Shown: positions 13,351 to 21,239 of the stretch, piece after piece
Position numbering within the stretch: the first letter of the stretch is position 1
How the letters are laid out: each line of letters begins with the position of its first letter
Origin: RUG11462 sp045649405
Lineage (GTDB): Bacteria; Bacillota; Clostridia; Oscillospirales; Acutalibacteraceae
Assembly: GCA_045649405.1 (NCBI GenBank)
Contig: JAZRPW010000029.1
Location: 1 to 21,239, forward strand
Length of the DNA stretch: 21,239 nucleotides
Reading direction: 5' to 3'
Translations under genes and position numbers: made by a program
The notes under the pieces: model-generated
Told to the model about the DNA's origin: nothing
Database searches by the model: none
What the model saw: only the letters and a program-made list of their open reading frames with translations

Positions 13351-14094
13351 ATGCATTTGAAAATCTTCTCGGTAATGCAGTATCAACCAAAAATAAGAAA
13401 AAAGACAATTACAAATAGACCTTCCTGCGCATTTCTTTATCTTGCTGAAGGTGAATATGTTTATCATTCAAAAGACTGCGATTTTACACTAAAAAAAGGC
13501 GATGCGGTTTTTTATAAAAAGCACAGTTCTTATGAATATGAATTTGTTGCAGAAAATAACGAGTGTTGGCAAATTGAACTTGAATTGGAATCACAAAATG
13601 ATGAGTTTGAAATTGGCAATAAACCCGTAATTTTGAATGAAGAAAGTAGTAAAGAATTTGCTAAATATTTTCCTGCTATTATGACCTATTTTAGAAGTGG
13701 CAAACAGGGCTTTTTCAAATCAAGCGCAATTGTAATGTATCTTATGTCACTTGTTAATAAAGAATCACAAGGCAAAAAGTCAAAAATCAAACCTGCAATT
13801 GATTACATTGAGCAAAATTACACACTTGATTTTTCGGCAGAATTTTTGGCACAACTTTGCAAAATCAGTGAATCTCAATTGCGCCGACTTTTTCAAGCAG
13901 AACTTGGTGTTTCGCCATTAAAATTCAGAAATTCGTTGAGAATAAGAGAGGCCTGCGCTCTTTTAAGAAGTGGGGAAATGAGCGTGTCAGAAGTGTCGGA
14001 AGTTTTGAATTTTGACACCCCTTACGCCTTTTCAAAAGCATTTAAAAATGAAAAAGGCATCTCCCCAAAATCCTACCAAATGAAAAACAAATAA
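13351..14094 (+). CDS. AraC family transcriptional regulator
   Basis: This 247-residue protein has an N-terminal cupin-like sensing domain (about 25-90: FLYLAEGEYVYHS, LKKGDAVFYKKH). Its C-terminal double helix-turn-helix runs about 145-245, with LAQLCKISESQLRRLFQ in the first half and VSEVLNFDTPYAFSKAFK in the second, ending in GISPKSYQ. It is a little shorter than typical AraC proteins because the linker is short. The ribosome site AGGGGGA is strong. It diverges from the SDR-dehydratase-aldolase-hydrolase operon across a 128-bp gap, the classic layout of a regulator with its target. It probably activates that operon when the sugar or acid is present. Confidence 0.93.
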   Translation: MHLKIFSVMQYQPKIRKKTITNRPSCAFLYLAEGEYVYHSKDCDFTLKKGDAVFYKKHSSYEYEFVAENNECWQIELELESQNDEFEIGNKPVILNEESSKEFAKYFPAIMTYFRSGKQGFFKSSAIVMYLMSLVNKESQGKKSKIKPAIDYIEQNYTLDFSAEFLAQLCKISESQLRRLFQAELGVSPLKFRNSLRIREACALLRSGEMSVSEVSEVLNFDTPYAFSKAFKNEKGISPKSYQMKNK

Positions 14095-14125
14095 AAAAAG
14101 CGAGTTCAAACGAACTCGCTTTTTT
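14094..14125 (+). terminator. Terminator of the AraC gene
   Basis: A perfect 14-bp stem, 14094-14107 with 14112-14125, has an AAAC loop. It starts at the last base of the stop codon. The stem is shared with the terminator at 16938-16967, which has the complementary loop. Confidence 0.9.
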
Positions 14126-14141
14126 GTTGCAATCTACTCTT

Positions 14142-14209
14142 GTGTCATGGTGAGCGTAGTCGAAACATCTTTAAGTTCCTTCGACTCCACTTCGTTTCGC
14201 TCAGGATGA
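14142..14209. repeat. Inverted pair of GTCATxxTGAGCG-type repeats
   Basis: The left half (14146-14170) reads GTCATGGTGAGCG plus a TAGTCGAAACATC tail. The right half (14178-14209) is an inverted relative, ending CGCTCAGGATGACAT. Together they can fold into a long hairpin. The left half matches the copy at 493-520. It is non-coding; short open frames across it are artefacts. Confidence 0.7.
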
Positions 14210-14224
14210 CATGTATTTGCAGGG

Positions 14225-14320
14225 TGATATGCCCTCATCCACCGATTTTCATTAACAACACCTTGTAATCCTCTCCTTCTGGGAGAGGTGGCAATGCAAA
14301 GCATTGACGGAGAGGGCAAA
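14225..14320. repeat. Structured CCTCTCC/GGAGAGG repeat element
   Basis: Nested hairpins are visible. An outer stem pairs GCCCTC (14231-14236) with GAGGGC (14312-14317). Inside are CCTCTCC (14270-14276) with GGAGAGG (14282-14288) and CAATGC (14292-14297) with GCATTG (14301-14306). I recall the same layout, with stems that vary together, as an abundant repeat in gut Firmicute assemblies. No gene is present between 14126 and 14387. Confidence 0.6.
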
Positions 14321-14324
14321 TAAT

Positions 14325-14362
14325 CTCAAATTTAAAAAGGATTGCTTTGTGCAACCCTTTTT
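14325..14362 (-). terminator. Terminator of the sigma factor/beta-propeller operon
   Basis: AAAAAGGATTGC (14334-14345) pairs with GCAACCCTTTTT (14351-14362), with one mismatch. On the minus strand it is followed by an A/T-rich run. It lies 26 bp past the beta-propeller stop. Confidence 0.65.
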
Positions 14363-14387
14363 AAAATGAATATTGAAGACACAAACC

Positions 14388-16352
14388 TTAAAGTATTTTC
14401 ACAACTTTAAAATTATTCAAATCAACTACTATCAATTCTTCATTGCAAGAAACATAGAAGTAATCATCAATATATAATCCGCGCAAATTATCATAATAAT
14501 CCCAATAGTCGTTAGTTTTAACATAATCTGAAACATTCAAGCAGAATTTTTCATAAAAACCATTTGCTTCATCGTAAGCATATATATAATATTTACTGCT
14601 TTTTTTGCGCCCTGCTGCAAAGCATATAAGATTGCGCTCTTGCGAAATTACAATTGCTTTGTAGTTATAATTTGCTGAAGAATATGCTTTTTTTAGTATT
14701 TCGTTGTCTTCTTCGGTGATATTTTCTTTGTCAGTAATATCAAACATTGAAAGTTTTACGCCGTTAACTCTGCCTTTTTCATTAGCGCTTTGACCAAATC
14801 CAAATAATTTATTTTCGCCGAATGGGTGTAGATAATCAGAGAAACCAGGTATTTTAAGTTCGCTCAAAATTTTTGGATTTTTAGGGTCAGATAGGTCAGC
14901 GCAAAATAACGGGTCAGTTTCTTTGAATGTAACAAAATAAGCGTAATCACCCATAAATCTTGCCGAATAAATTCGCTCGCCTTTTGCTAACTTTTCAATT
15001 GTTGAAATCTCTTTTAAGTTTTCATCAAGAATAATAAGCGAGTTGTAAGAGTTATCTGAAAACCTATTTTGAGTAGCAACAAGGCGTAAATACTTTCCGT
15101 TTTCATCCATAGAAAAAGTATCGTTAATACTGCCTAAAATCAAACATTCTTTTTTGTTTTCAATTTTGCCTTTGTTTAGTGAAAACTTTGTAATTTGAGT
15201 TTTATCGTGATTTCCGTAAATCTCTTCGGTAAAATAGATATTATTCAGGGAAACATAACCTATTGAAGCAGAGCCAAAAATAGATTTATCATCAATTCTT
15301 TTTTGCTCATATAAATCATAAGAAACAAAAACATTATAAGAAGTTTCATCTAAATCATCAGAAAGCAAAATGTTTTTATCTTTTTGATACTCTATATCAC
15401 TGTCTTCAATAAAAGAAGGAATGTATCTAAATTTTTCTTGTTTTTTAATATTATCATAATAATCAATATGCATTTTTGAACTTACATATAAAACGTTGCC
15501 GATAATTCTTGAAGAATCGTAGTAACCCTGTTGCTTTAAAGTTTTTTCTAATTTAATATTTTCAGGGTTAGAAACATCGAAAATTGCAATTGTAGTAAAA
15601 TCATCATAGTTTTTGTTGCATTTTTTACAATCGCATTCATCTGTTTTAAACTTTTCATAAGTTTCGGTAATAAGTATGAGTTTATCATTGTATAAATACA
15701 TACCTTGAGTCCAAAAATCTGCTCTTTTTTGCTCTGTAAATTCAGGGAATAAATCAACCAAATCCAAATGATTTATTTTTTCGGTTTTCTCGCCATTTGC
15801 TTTGAAAATATATAATTCATCAGAGCAAGACATTCTATAAATATAATCACCATCGGTTTTGATAATATCTTCTTCGTCAACGTTTTGTTCACGAGTGTTA
15901 GTTTGCGAAAAATCTTTATCTTTAGATGTGGTTTGCGTTACAACAGCATTTCCTGGAGCTTTTTGTGTGCTACTAACACCACTATCTTCCATTATTGTAT
16001 CGCTATAGCTATTACCTGCATAATAGTAAATCCAATCTTCATAATTCGTTGTTTTGCTTAACTTCTTAATATGCTTATAAATTGTTTCAATATTTTTTCC
16101 ACTTTTATGCTTAGTTTTAACAGTTTCAACAATTGATTCATTTTCAGATGTTTGAATAGGCACAGTTTTTCTGCTGTCAATTATAATACCAAGTGCAATT
16201 ACAACTGCAAGTGCTGCGGCAATTGCCGAAGCAAATTTAAAATTATAAACTTTTTTAGGTTTATCTTGTTGTATTTTATTGAAAATTTCTGCCTTTACAT
16301 TAGCAGTGGGGGAAAGTTTGTCTAAGTCTTTTTTAAGTTTGTCTTTAAACAT
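14388..16352 (-). CDS. Membrane-anchored beta-propeller domain protein
   Basis: This 654-residue protein starts with about 36 charged cytoplasmic residues, then one membrane helix (about 37-59, rich in A, V, I, L), then a long outer domain. The phrase NVDEEDIIKTDGDYIYRM (158-175) is a hallmark of the bacterial beta-propeller family PF09826. Repeated D-xSNPENIKLEKTL-like and LIILDENLK-like strands follow. A C240-D-C242-K-K-C245 cluster could bind metal. The ATG at 16352 lies 9 nt after AAGGAG; an in-frame TTG (16361) directly abuts that site and is rejected. The gene overlaps the end of a sigma factor gene by 8 nt. Its short N-terminus plus one helix is how anti-sigma factors are built, so it may be the membrane partner of that sigma factor. 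The ligand and function are unknown. Confidence 0.88.
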   Translation of the reverse strand: MFKDKLKKDLDKLSPTANVKAEIFNKIQQDKPKKVYNFKFASAIAAALAVVIALGIIIDSRKTVPIQTSENESIVETVKTKHKSGKNIETIYKHIKKLSKTTNYEDWIYYYAGNSYSDTIMEDSGVSSTQKAPGNAVVTQTTSKDKDFSQTNTREQNVDEEDIIKTDGDYIYRMSCSDELYIFKANGEKTEKINHLDLVDLFPEFTEQKRADFWTQGMYLYNDKLILITETYEKFKTDECDCKKCNKNYDDFTTIAIFDVSNPENIKLEKTLKQQGYYDSSRIIGNVLYVSSKMHIDYYDNIKKQEKFRYIPSFIEDSDIEYQKDKNILLSDDLDETSYNVFVSYDLYEQKRIDDKSIFGSASIGYVSLNNIYFTEEIYGNHDKTQITKFSLNKGKIENKKECLILGSINDTFSMDENGKYLRLVATQNRFSDNSYNSLIILDENLKEISTIEKLAKGERIYSARFMGDYAYFVTFKETDPLFCADLSDPKNPKILSELKIPGFSDYLHPFGENKLFGFGQSANEKGRVNGVKLSMFDITDKENITEEDNEILKKAYSSANYNYKAIVISQERNLICFAAGRKKSSKYYIYAYDEANGFYEKFCLNVSDYVKTNDYWDYYDNLRGLYIDDYFYVSCNEELIVVDLNNFKVVKIL

Positions 16353-16851
16353 CAAACTCAACTCCTTTCAGTTGTTGTTTCAATTGTTTTCTTGCCCTAA
16401 AAAGCCAGCTTTTAACTGTTGAAGGGTTAGATTTTGTAAAGGTTGCAATTTCTTCAATAGAATAACCTTCATAATAATGTAAATGAATTGCAATTCTTTG
16501 CTTTTCTGGAAGTTTTAAAACTTCGCTGTAAACTTCCAAATCTTCGTGAATGTCGGAAATAATGTTTTCATTTAAATCTGCCTTGCGTTTGATAAAAGCA
16601 GATTTTAAGAGGTTAATCGAGCAGTTAACTGTTACTTTAACAAACCACGCTTTGCAATGTTCTTTAGACTGAAATTTTGGCTTTTTGTTTAAAAATTTCA
16701 TAAAAACATCTTGCAAAATATCATCGGCATATGTAGGGTTGGCAGTTTTTGAAAGCGCCAATCTCCAAACCATATCAGAAAAGTCATAAAAAGCGTCTTG
16801 CGCAGAAATAACATACTCTAATTTTGTTTCTTCACCGGTTATAAAAAACAT
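16345..16851 (-). CDS. ECF-like RNA polymerase sigma factor
   Basis: This 168-residue protein has sigma region 2 (ADDILQDVFMKFL, about 42-54, plus AWFVKVTVNCSINLLKS) and region 4 (LPEKQRIAIHLHYYEGYSIEEIA, 114-136, then STVKSWLFRARKQLKQQL). It lacks regions 1 and 3, as ECF factors do. The ATG at 16851 has GGGGGAG five nt upstream. A TTG further up (16893) is not supported. It has a housekeeping-type promoter, and its stop overlaps the start of the beta-propeller gene, a typical sigma/anti-sigma pairing. The regulon and signal are not evident. Confidence 0.92.
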   Translation of the reverse strand: MFFITGEETKLEYVISAQDAFYDFSDMVWRLALSKTANPTYADDILQDVFMKFLNKKPKFQSKEHCKAWFVKVTVNCSINLLKSAFIKRKADLNENIISDIHEDLEVYSEVLKLPEKQRIAIHLHYYEGYSIEEIATFTKSNPSTVKSWLFRARKQLKQQLKGVEFDV

Positions 16852-16905
16852 TTTTTCTCCCCCTTTCACTATTAAAACAATTGAGTTTGCCAAAAGGTTG
16901 CAATA

Positions 16906-16934
16906 ATTATAACATTTTTTTGAAAATTTTGCAA
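16906..16934 (-). promoter_or_regulatory. Promoter of the sigma factor operon
   Basis: On the minus strand TTGCAA (16929-16934) and a perfect TATAAT (16906-16911) are 17 bp apart. This is a sigma-A type promoter, not an ECF (GAAC-type) one. The -35 box lies only three bases from the terminator of the preceding operon. Confidence 0.8.
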
Positions 16935-16937
16935 TTT

Positions 16938-16967
16938 AAAAAGCGAGTTCGTTTGAACTCGCTTTTT
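16938..16967 (-). terminator. Terminator of the pth-mfd operon
   Basis: A perfect 13-bp stem, 16938-16950 with 16955-16967, has a GTTT loop, with A and T runs on either side. It begins at the stop of the small membrane protein gene. The stem is the same as at 14094-14125, with the loop inverted. Confidence 0.88.
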
Positions 16968-16969
16968 TG

Positions 16970-17140
16970 TTATTTTTCTTTTCCTTTTCTAACACAAATT
17001 ACGCCAATGATAAAAATCACAACATAACCGATTTTATAAAGAATGTTGCCGTTTGTAAATCCAAAAGAAAAACTGCCAAAAAGCAAAAATGAGGCAATAA
17101 AAACCAAAACAACACCTAAAATTGTATATTTATTTTTCAT
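16970..17140 (-). CDS. Small two-helix membrane protein (56 residues)
   Basis: The protein has a basic start (MKNKY), a first hydrophobic helix (about 6-28), a short polar turn (TNGN, 29-32), a second helix (about 37-50) and a positive tail (RKGKEK). The N- and C-termini are both probably cytoplasmic. The ATG lies inside the last codons of mfd, an 11-nt overlap, with a strong AGGAG 6 nt upstream, so it is translated as part of the mfd operon. No family is recognised. The composition and ribosome site make it a convincing gene despite its length. Confidence 0.75.
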   Translation of the reverse strand: MKNKYTILGVVLVFIASFLLFGSFSFGFTNGNILYKIGYVVIFIIGVICVRKGKEK

Positions 17141-20100
17141 TTTCTTCTCCTTGCAAACACTCTAAAATTTCTTTAATAATTTCAATCGGCTTGTCACCGG
17201 TTTTTGCCCTGATTGTGACATAAGGCTTTTCACCTGCGGAAATAAGCACCCTTTGTTTGTATTTTTCCATAAGCGGTCTAATTTTCTCAAGCGAAAATTC
17301 TTTGAAATACAACACAATGTTTTTGTGCTTGTCATTAATTTCAACAATGCCGTGAAGTTTTGCGTTGTTTCTAATAAGCGCAATGTCAATAAGACCCAAA
17401 ACTGCTTTTGGTGGCTCGCCAAATCTGTCAATTAATTCATCAATAACATCTTGTTTATCTTCAATGTTTTTAATTTCAGCAATTCTTCTGTAAATTTGCA
17501 ACCTTGCCGAAAGTGATGGAATATATTTTTCAGGAATGTGAGCAACAATATGCAAATCAATAAGACACTCGGTTTCTTCAATTTGTGGCTCTTCGCCCTT
17601 TTCTTCACGAATGGCGTCACCCAAAAGTTTAACATACATTTCATAACCAACCGTGTCCATATGCCCGTGCTGTTTCGCGCCTAAAACATTACCAGCGCCA
17701 CGAATTTCAAGGTCACGCATTGCAATCTTAAATCCAGAGCCGAATTCGGTATATTCTCTGATTGCTTCAAGTCGTTTTGTTGCAATATCAGAAAGTGCCT
17801 TGCCTTTGTGATAGGTAAAATAAGCATAAGCCTTTCGTGAAGAACGACCAACCCTACCACGAAGTTGGTGAAGTTGTGCAAGACCAAATCGGTCGGCATT
17901 TTCAATAATAAGGGTGTTGCAGTTTGGCACATCAACACCCGTTTCAATAATGGTTGTGCAAACCAAAATATCAATTGAATGTTCAAGCAACCCTTGCCAT
18001 CTTTGTGAAAGTTCGTCTTCACTCATCTGACCGTGCGCAATTTCAATGTTAACATCAGGCAACTCGTGTTTAAGCCTTGCTGCAACATGGCTTATTGTTT
18101 CAACACGGTTGTAAACATAAAAAATTTGGCCACCACGTGCAAGTTCTTTTCTAATTGCGTCTAAAACAACACCCTTGTCGTGCTCAAGCACATAGGTCTG
18201 CACTGGGTGTCTGTCAGAAGGCGCTTCTTCAATAATAGACATATCACGAATGCCGGTCATCGCCATATTGAGTGTTCTTGGAATTGGTGTTGCCGAAAGA
18301 GTTAAAATATCAACAACTGGGAACTTTTGTTTTAATTTTTCTTTTTGCGCAACGCCAAAACGTTGCTCTTCGTCAATGATTAAAAGCCCCAAATCTTTAA
18401 ACTCAACATCGCCTGAAATAATTCTGTGTGTGCCAACAATAATATCAATTTCGCCACGTTTAAGTCGCTTCTTTATATCGGCAGACTGCTTTGCAGTTCT
18501 AAAACGAGAAAGCATTTCAACATTAACCGCAAAATATTCCATTCGTTTAAGAAGTGTTTGATAATGTTGCCAAGCAAGAATTGTGGTTGGCACCAAAATT
18601 GCAACCTGCTTGCCGTCACAAACCGCTTTGAACGCCGCACGAAGAGCCACTTCGGTTTTGCCAAAACCAACATCGCCACACAAAAGGCGTTCCATTGGCA
18701 CATCGTTGTGCATATCATTTTTAATTTCATCAATACATCTTAACTGGTCTTCGGTTTCTTCATAAGGGAAGTGATATTCAAAATCGTGTTGCAAATCGGT
18801 GTCTTCTGTAAAACTGAAACCTTTTAACTTCATTCTTTTTGAATAAAGCGCAATAAGTTCCTTTGCCATATCTTTAACAGAAGCTTTTACTCTGCGCTTG
18901 GTGTTTTGCCAAACATCAGAGCCGAGTTTATTAAGTTTAACGGTGGTAACATCGCCACCACCAATGTACCTTGCAACAAGGTCAAGTTGAGTAACCGGCA
19001 CATACAAAATATCATCTTTTTGAAAACGAATTGTAATGTAATCTTTAATAATTCCTTCGGTTTCAACCTTGCGAATTCCTTCAAAAACACCAATGCCGTA
19101 AATTGAGTGAACAACCAATTCGCCACTTTTAAGTTCATCAAGCGAGCCGAGTGACGCACCTTGACTTTTGTAAAACTTTTTGCGTTTTTTGGTTTTGCCA
19201 ACAAATTTTGCGTGTGTAAAAATTGCAATTTTAGATTCAGGGTAATCAATGCCACTTGGCAAACCACCCGTTGTTACATAAACCTTTGCTTTGCTAAAGT
19301 TAGGCACGGTTTCATAATAATCGGTGTTAACGCCAAGAGCGTTCAACTCTTTTGCAAGCGCAATTGCCGCTTTTTGTGTGCCTGCCATAACAACAATGCA
19401 ATACCCGAGATTAATTTTGTGTGAAATATCTTCAAAAAGGTCAGCAACAAGACCGCCCCAAGGCGAAATTGTTGTAAGTGCAAAATTAATCAAACTTTTT
19501 GGCTCTATACCGGATTTTGTTGCGTTAAAACTTTCTAAAACAACAGTTTTTGCGTTGTTTAATTTTTCAAAAACATCTGACTTTGATAAATAAAAATCAT
19601 CAAGACCTTTTGTCAAAATGCCTTCTTCAAAAGCAGATTTTACATCTTCGCCAATCTGCCAAGTGAATGTGCGAATTCGCTCTTTAATTTTTTGTGGCTC
19701 ATAAACAAAAACCACACCATCGCCAAAATAATCAAAAAGTGTTTGGCGTGTTTCATAACAAATGTTTAAATACTTATCAATATTAGAAAGCACAAGTCCG
19801 CCTTGCAGTTGCTCGGCATCGGCATAAATATTCTCTTTTGCAACCAAATGTTTTTTTGTCAACTTGTCGGCAAACGCTTTAATTTTTTCTGCAAACTCAT
19901 CTGCATTTTCAAACAAAACTTCTCTTGCAGGGCAAATAAAAATCTCTTCACATTGCTCGTTGCTTCTTTGAGTTTCAATGTCAAAAGTAGAAATAGTGTC
20001 AATTTCATCGCCCCAAAACTCAATTCTAACCGGAGCAGACTCGCCAGGAATAAAAATGTCAAAAATGCCACCACGAGTAGCAAATTGACCTTCTGTTTCA

Positions 20101-20597
20101 ACCATTTCTGTGCGAGTGTAACCACCAAAAATCAACTTTTCACACAAATCATTAATGCCAATTTCAAAACCAACATTAAGTTTCAAAATAACGCTTTGCA
20201 AGGTTGTTTTTGGAATGGTGTAACTCATAAGCGCATCAATCGGTGCAATTACCATTTCAACTTCTCCTGCCAAAATGTTTGCTAACACGCCAACTCTTTT
20301 TCGCTCAAACTCGTGTGAAATGCCGTCAAACTTTCTAAAGCACAAATCTCGTGAAGGAAAAATCTCAACCTTTCTTCCAAAAGAGTTTAAATCTTCTTGT
20401 AATCGCTCGGCTTCAAACTCATCTGCCACAACGACTAAAGCCCGCTGAAAAACATCAGCGGGGAGTGTATCAATTATATTTGCCTTGTGAATGCGTGATA
20501 AATTGGTCACGCAAATAGGCGTTTTTTGTTCTTGCAGTGCATTAAAAACATTGCAGTATTCTCGCACGGTTTTTAATGCTTTTTTCAAAAAACTCAT
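17130..20597 (-). CDS. mfd: Transcription-repair coupling factor Mfd
   Basis: This ~1155-residue protein has all Mfd modules. A UvrB-like N-terminal region includes RGGIFDIFIPGESAPVRIEFWGDEID. A polymerase-interaction domain follows (SGELVVHSIYGIGVFEGI). Next comes a superfamily 2 translocase with Walker A GFGKT (about residue 645), IIDEEQRFG, SATPIPRTL, and the TRG-type FGLAQLHQLRGRVGRS. A C-terminal TRCF domain ends the protein. It removes RNA polymerase stalled at DNA damage and recruits UvrA. The length matches the family (about 1150-1180). The ATG at 20597 follows GAGG at a 6-nt gap. A TTG start four codons earlier overlaps the pth stop and is less likely. It directly follows pth, and a small membrane protein gene overlaps its end. 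Confidence 0.96.
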   Translation of the reverse strand: MSFLKKALKTVREYCNVFNALQEQKTPICVTNLSRIHKANIIDTLPADVFQRALVVVADEFEAERLQEDLNSFGRKVEIFPSRDLCFRKFDGISHEFERKRVGVLANILAGEVEMVIAPIDALMSYTIPKTTLQSVILKLNVGFEIGINDLCEKLIFGGYTRTEMVETEGQFATRGGIFDIFIPGESAPVRIEFWGDEIDTISTFDIETQRSNEQCEEIFICPAREVLFENADEFAEKIKAFADKLTKKHLVAKENIYADAEQLQGGLVLSNIDKYLNICYETRQTLFDYFGDGVVFVYEPQKIKERIRTFTWQIGEDVKSAFEEGILTKGLDDFYLSKSDVFEKLNNAKTVVLESFNATKSGIEPKSLINFALTTISPWGGLVADLFEDISHKINLGYCIVVMAGTQKAAIALAKELNALGVNTDYYETVPNFSKAKVYVTTGGLPSGIDYPESKIAIFTHAKFVGKTKKRKKFYKSQGASLGSLDELKSGELVVHSIYGIGVFEGIRKVETEGIIKDYITIRFQKDDILYVPVTQLDLVARYIGGGDVTTVKLNKLGSDVWQNTKRRVKASVKDMAKELIALYSKRMKLKGFSFTEDTDLQHDFEYHFPYEETEDQLRCIDEIKNDMHNDVPMERLLCGDVGFGKTEVALRAAFKAVCDGKQVAILVPTTILAWQHYQTLLKRMEYFAVNVEMLSRFRTAKQSADIKKRLKRGEIDIIVGTHRIISGDVEFKDLGLLIIDEEQRFGVAQKEKLKQKFPVVDILTLSATPIPRTLNMAMTGIRDMSIIEEAPSDRHPVQTYVLEHDKGVVLDAIRKELARGGQIFYVYNRVETISHVAARLKHELPDVNIEIAHGQMSEDELSQRWQGLLEHSIDILVCTTIIETGVDVPNCNTLIIENADRFGLAQLHQLRGRVGRSSRKAYAYFTYHKGKALSDIATKRLEAIREYTEFGSGFKIAMRDLEIRGAGNVLGAKQHGHMDTVGYEMYVKLLGDAIREEKGEEPQIEETECLIDLHIVAHIPEKYIPSLSARLQIYRRIAEIKNIEDKQDVIDELIDRFGEPPKAVLGLIDIALIRNNAKLHGIVEINDKHKNIVLYFKEFSLEKIRPLMEKYKQRVLISAGEKPYVTIRAKTGDKPIEIIKEILECLQGEENEK

Positions 20598-20605
20598 TTT
20601 TTGCC

Positions 20606-21205
20606 TCAACTGTTATAATTATTCATCGCCTTGTCAATTTGCCCTTTAACAATAAGCTCAGTAGCACCGCAGGCGTTCTTAATAGCAGTTTCAAGGTCGG
20701 CTTGTTCTTCGCTTTTGAATTTTGAAAGCACCCATTTTGCAAGGTCATAATTTGGGTTTGGCTTTTTGCCAATTCCAACCTTAATTCTCGCAAAATTATC
20801 GTTTCCTAATTGCTCAATAATGCTTCGCATACCTTTTTGACCACCATCAGAGCCTTTTCTTCTAATACGAAGTTGGCCTACATCAAGCGAGATGTCATCA
20901 CAAATAACAAGCAAATTCTGTGGGTTTACTTTAAAAAAATTAATCAGTGGCACAACCGCTTCGCCAGAATTGTTCATAAAAGTTTGTGGTTTAACCAAAA
21001 GCACCTTTTTGCCACACAACTCTGTCTGTGCATAATATGCCTTGTGCTTAAACTTGTTAACACTAACACCGCATTTTTTCGCAATATAGTCTATGCACAT
21101 AAACCCAGCGTTATGCCTTGTGTTTTCATATTCAATACCAGGGTTGCCAAGACCGACTATTAAAAAGTCGATATTAGACCCAAAATCTTTTTTCTTAAAA
21201 AACAT
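20606..21205 (-). CDS. pth: Peptidyl-tRNA hydrolase
   Basis: This ~199-residue enzyme frees tRNAs from peptidyl-tRNA that drops off the ribosome. Family marks are FLIVGLGNPGIEYENTRHNAG with the catalytic histidine in TRHN, VKPQTFMNNSGEAV, and VICDDISLDVGQLRIRRKGSDGGQKGMRSI. The ATG at 21205 has GGAG seven nt upstream. A TTG four codons further up would sit on the ribosome site itself and is rejected. Its TGA stop is only 8 nt from the mfd ATG, and the GAGG ribosome site of mfd overlaps the stop, so the two are coupled. The pth-mfd order is common in Firmicutes. Confidence 0.96.
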   Translation of the reverse strand: MFFKKKDFGSNIDFLIVGLGNPGIEYENTRHNAGFMCIDYIAKKCGVSVNKFKHKAYYAQTELCGKKVLLVKPQTFMNNSGEAVVPLINFFKVNPQNLLVICDDISLDVGQLRIRRKGSDGGQKGMRSIIEQLGNDNFARIKVGIGKKPNPNYDLAKWVLSKFKSEEQADLETAIKNACGATELIVKGQIDKAMNNYNS

Positions 21206-21233
21206 AACTTTCTCCAATTTATTTTATGTCTTT

Positions 21234-21239
21234 ATTATA
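21234..21239 (-). promoter_or_regulatory. -10 box of the pth-mfd operon promoter (window edge)
   Basis: The last six bases of the window read TATAAT on the minus strand, about 30 nt before the pth ATG. This would place transcription start near 21227. The -35 box lies beyond the window, so the promoter is only partly seen. Confidence 0.5.

Noticed and set aside
14134..14319. A 61-codon minus-strand frame containing CHPERNEVESK
   Set aside because: It lies wholly within two non-coding repeat elements. Such frames arise from the repeat core itself and are usually annotation artefacts.
18250..20285. Several plus-strand frames opposite mfd
   Set aside because: They are low-complexity shadows of the mfd coding strand without ribosome sites.

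Overview
This AT-rich window fits a low-GC Firmicute, most likely an uncultured gut Clostridia relative; this is an inference from sequence character only. The support is strong GGAGG-type ribosome sites, clean TTGACA/TATAAT promoters, many U-tailed hairpin terminators, a trx/FTR-beta pair, a DUF512 radical SAM protein, the yceD-rpmF pair, a TrpRS-YmdB run, and non-coding repeats of a kind I recall from gut metagenome assemblies. No phage, transposase or CRISPR array is visible.

Layout. Bases 1-88 are tRNA-Leu(UAA) with encoded CCA and a perfect terminator. It is followed by a second copy of the tRNA 3' end plus terminator 180 bp downstream, then about 340 bp of patchwork repeats. Minus strand 648-3267: yceD and rpmF from a consensus promoter, a terminator, then DUF512 radical SAM protein, a small ferredoxin-thioredoxin-reductase-like protein, and thioredoxin. 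Plus strand 3466-9917: a stand-alone BglX-like GH3 beta-glucosidase; a CorA-type metal transporter behind a ~177-nt structured leader that encodes a possible 28-residue peptide; and an operon of aminotransferase, trpS and ymdB.

Minus strand 9948-13222 is a tightly overlapping four-gene sugar/sugar-acid operon: SDR dehydrogenase, enolase-superfamily dehydratase, KDPG-type aldolase, and UlaG-like metallo-beta-lactamase hydrolase. It diverges from an AraC regulator (13351-14094, plus). Together these could oxidise a sugar, open the lactone, dehydrate the acid and cleave the keto-deoxy acid. No kinase or transporter is present.

After a repeat-filled gap, the minus strand carries an ECF-like sigma factor overlapping a membrane-anchored beta-propeller protein (14388-16851). 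Next is the pth-mfd housekeeping pair, to which a short 56-residue two-helix membrane protein is coupled by overlap (16970-21205). The window ends inside the pth promoter.

The most interesting candidates are the corA leader (peptide plus competing hairpin and anti-Shine-Dalgarno pairings), the duplicated tRNA 3' end enclosing a hairpin-rich insert, and the sugar-acid operon with a possible non-classical lactonase.
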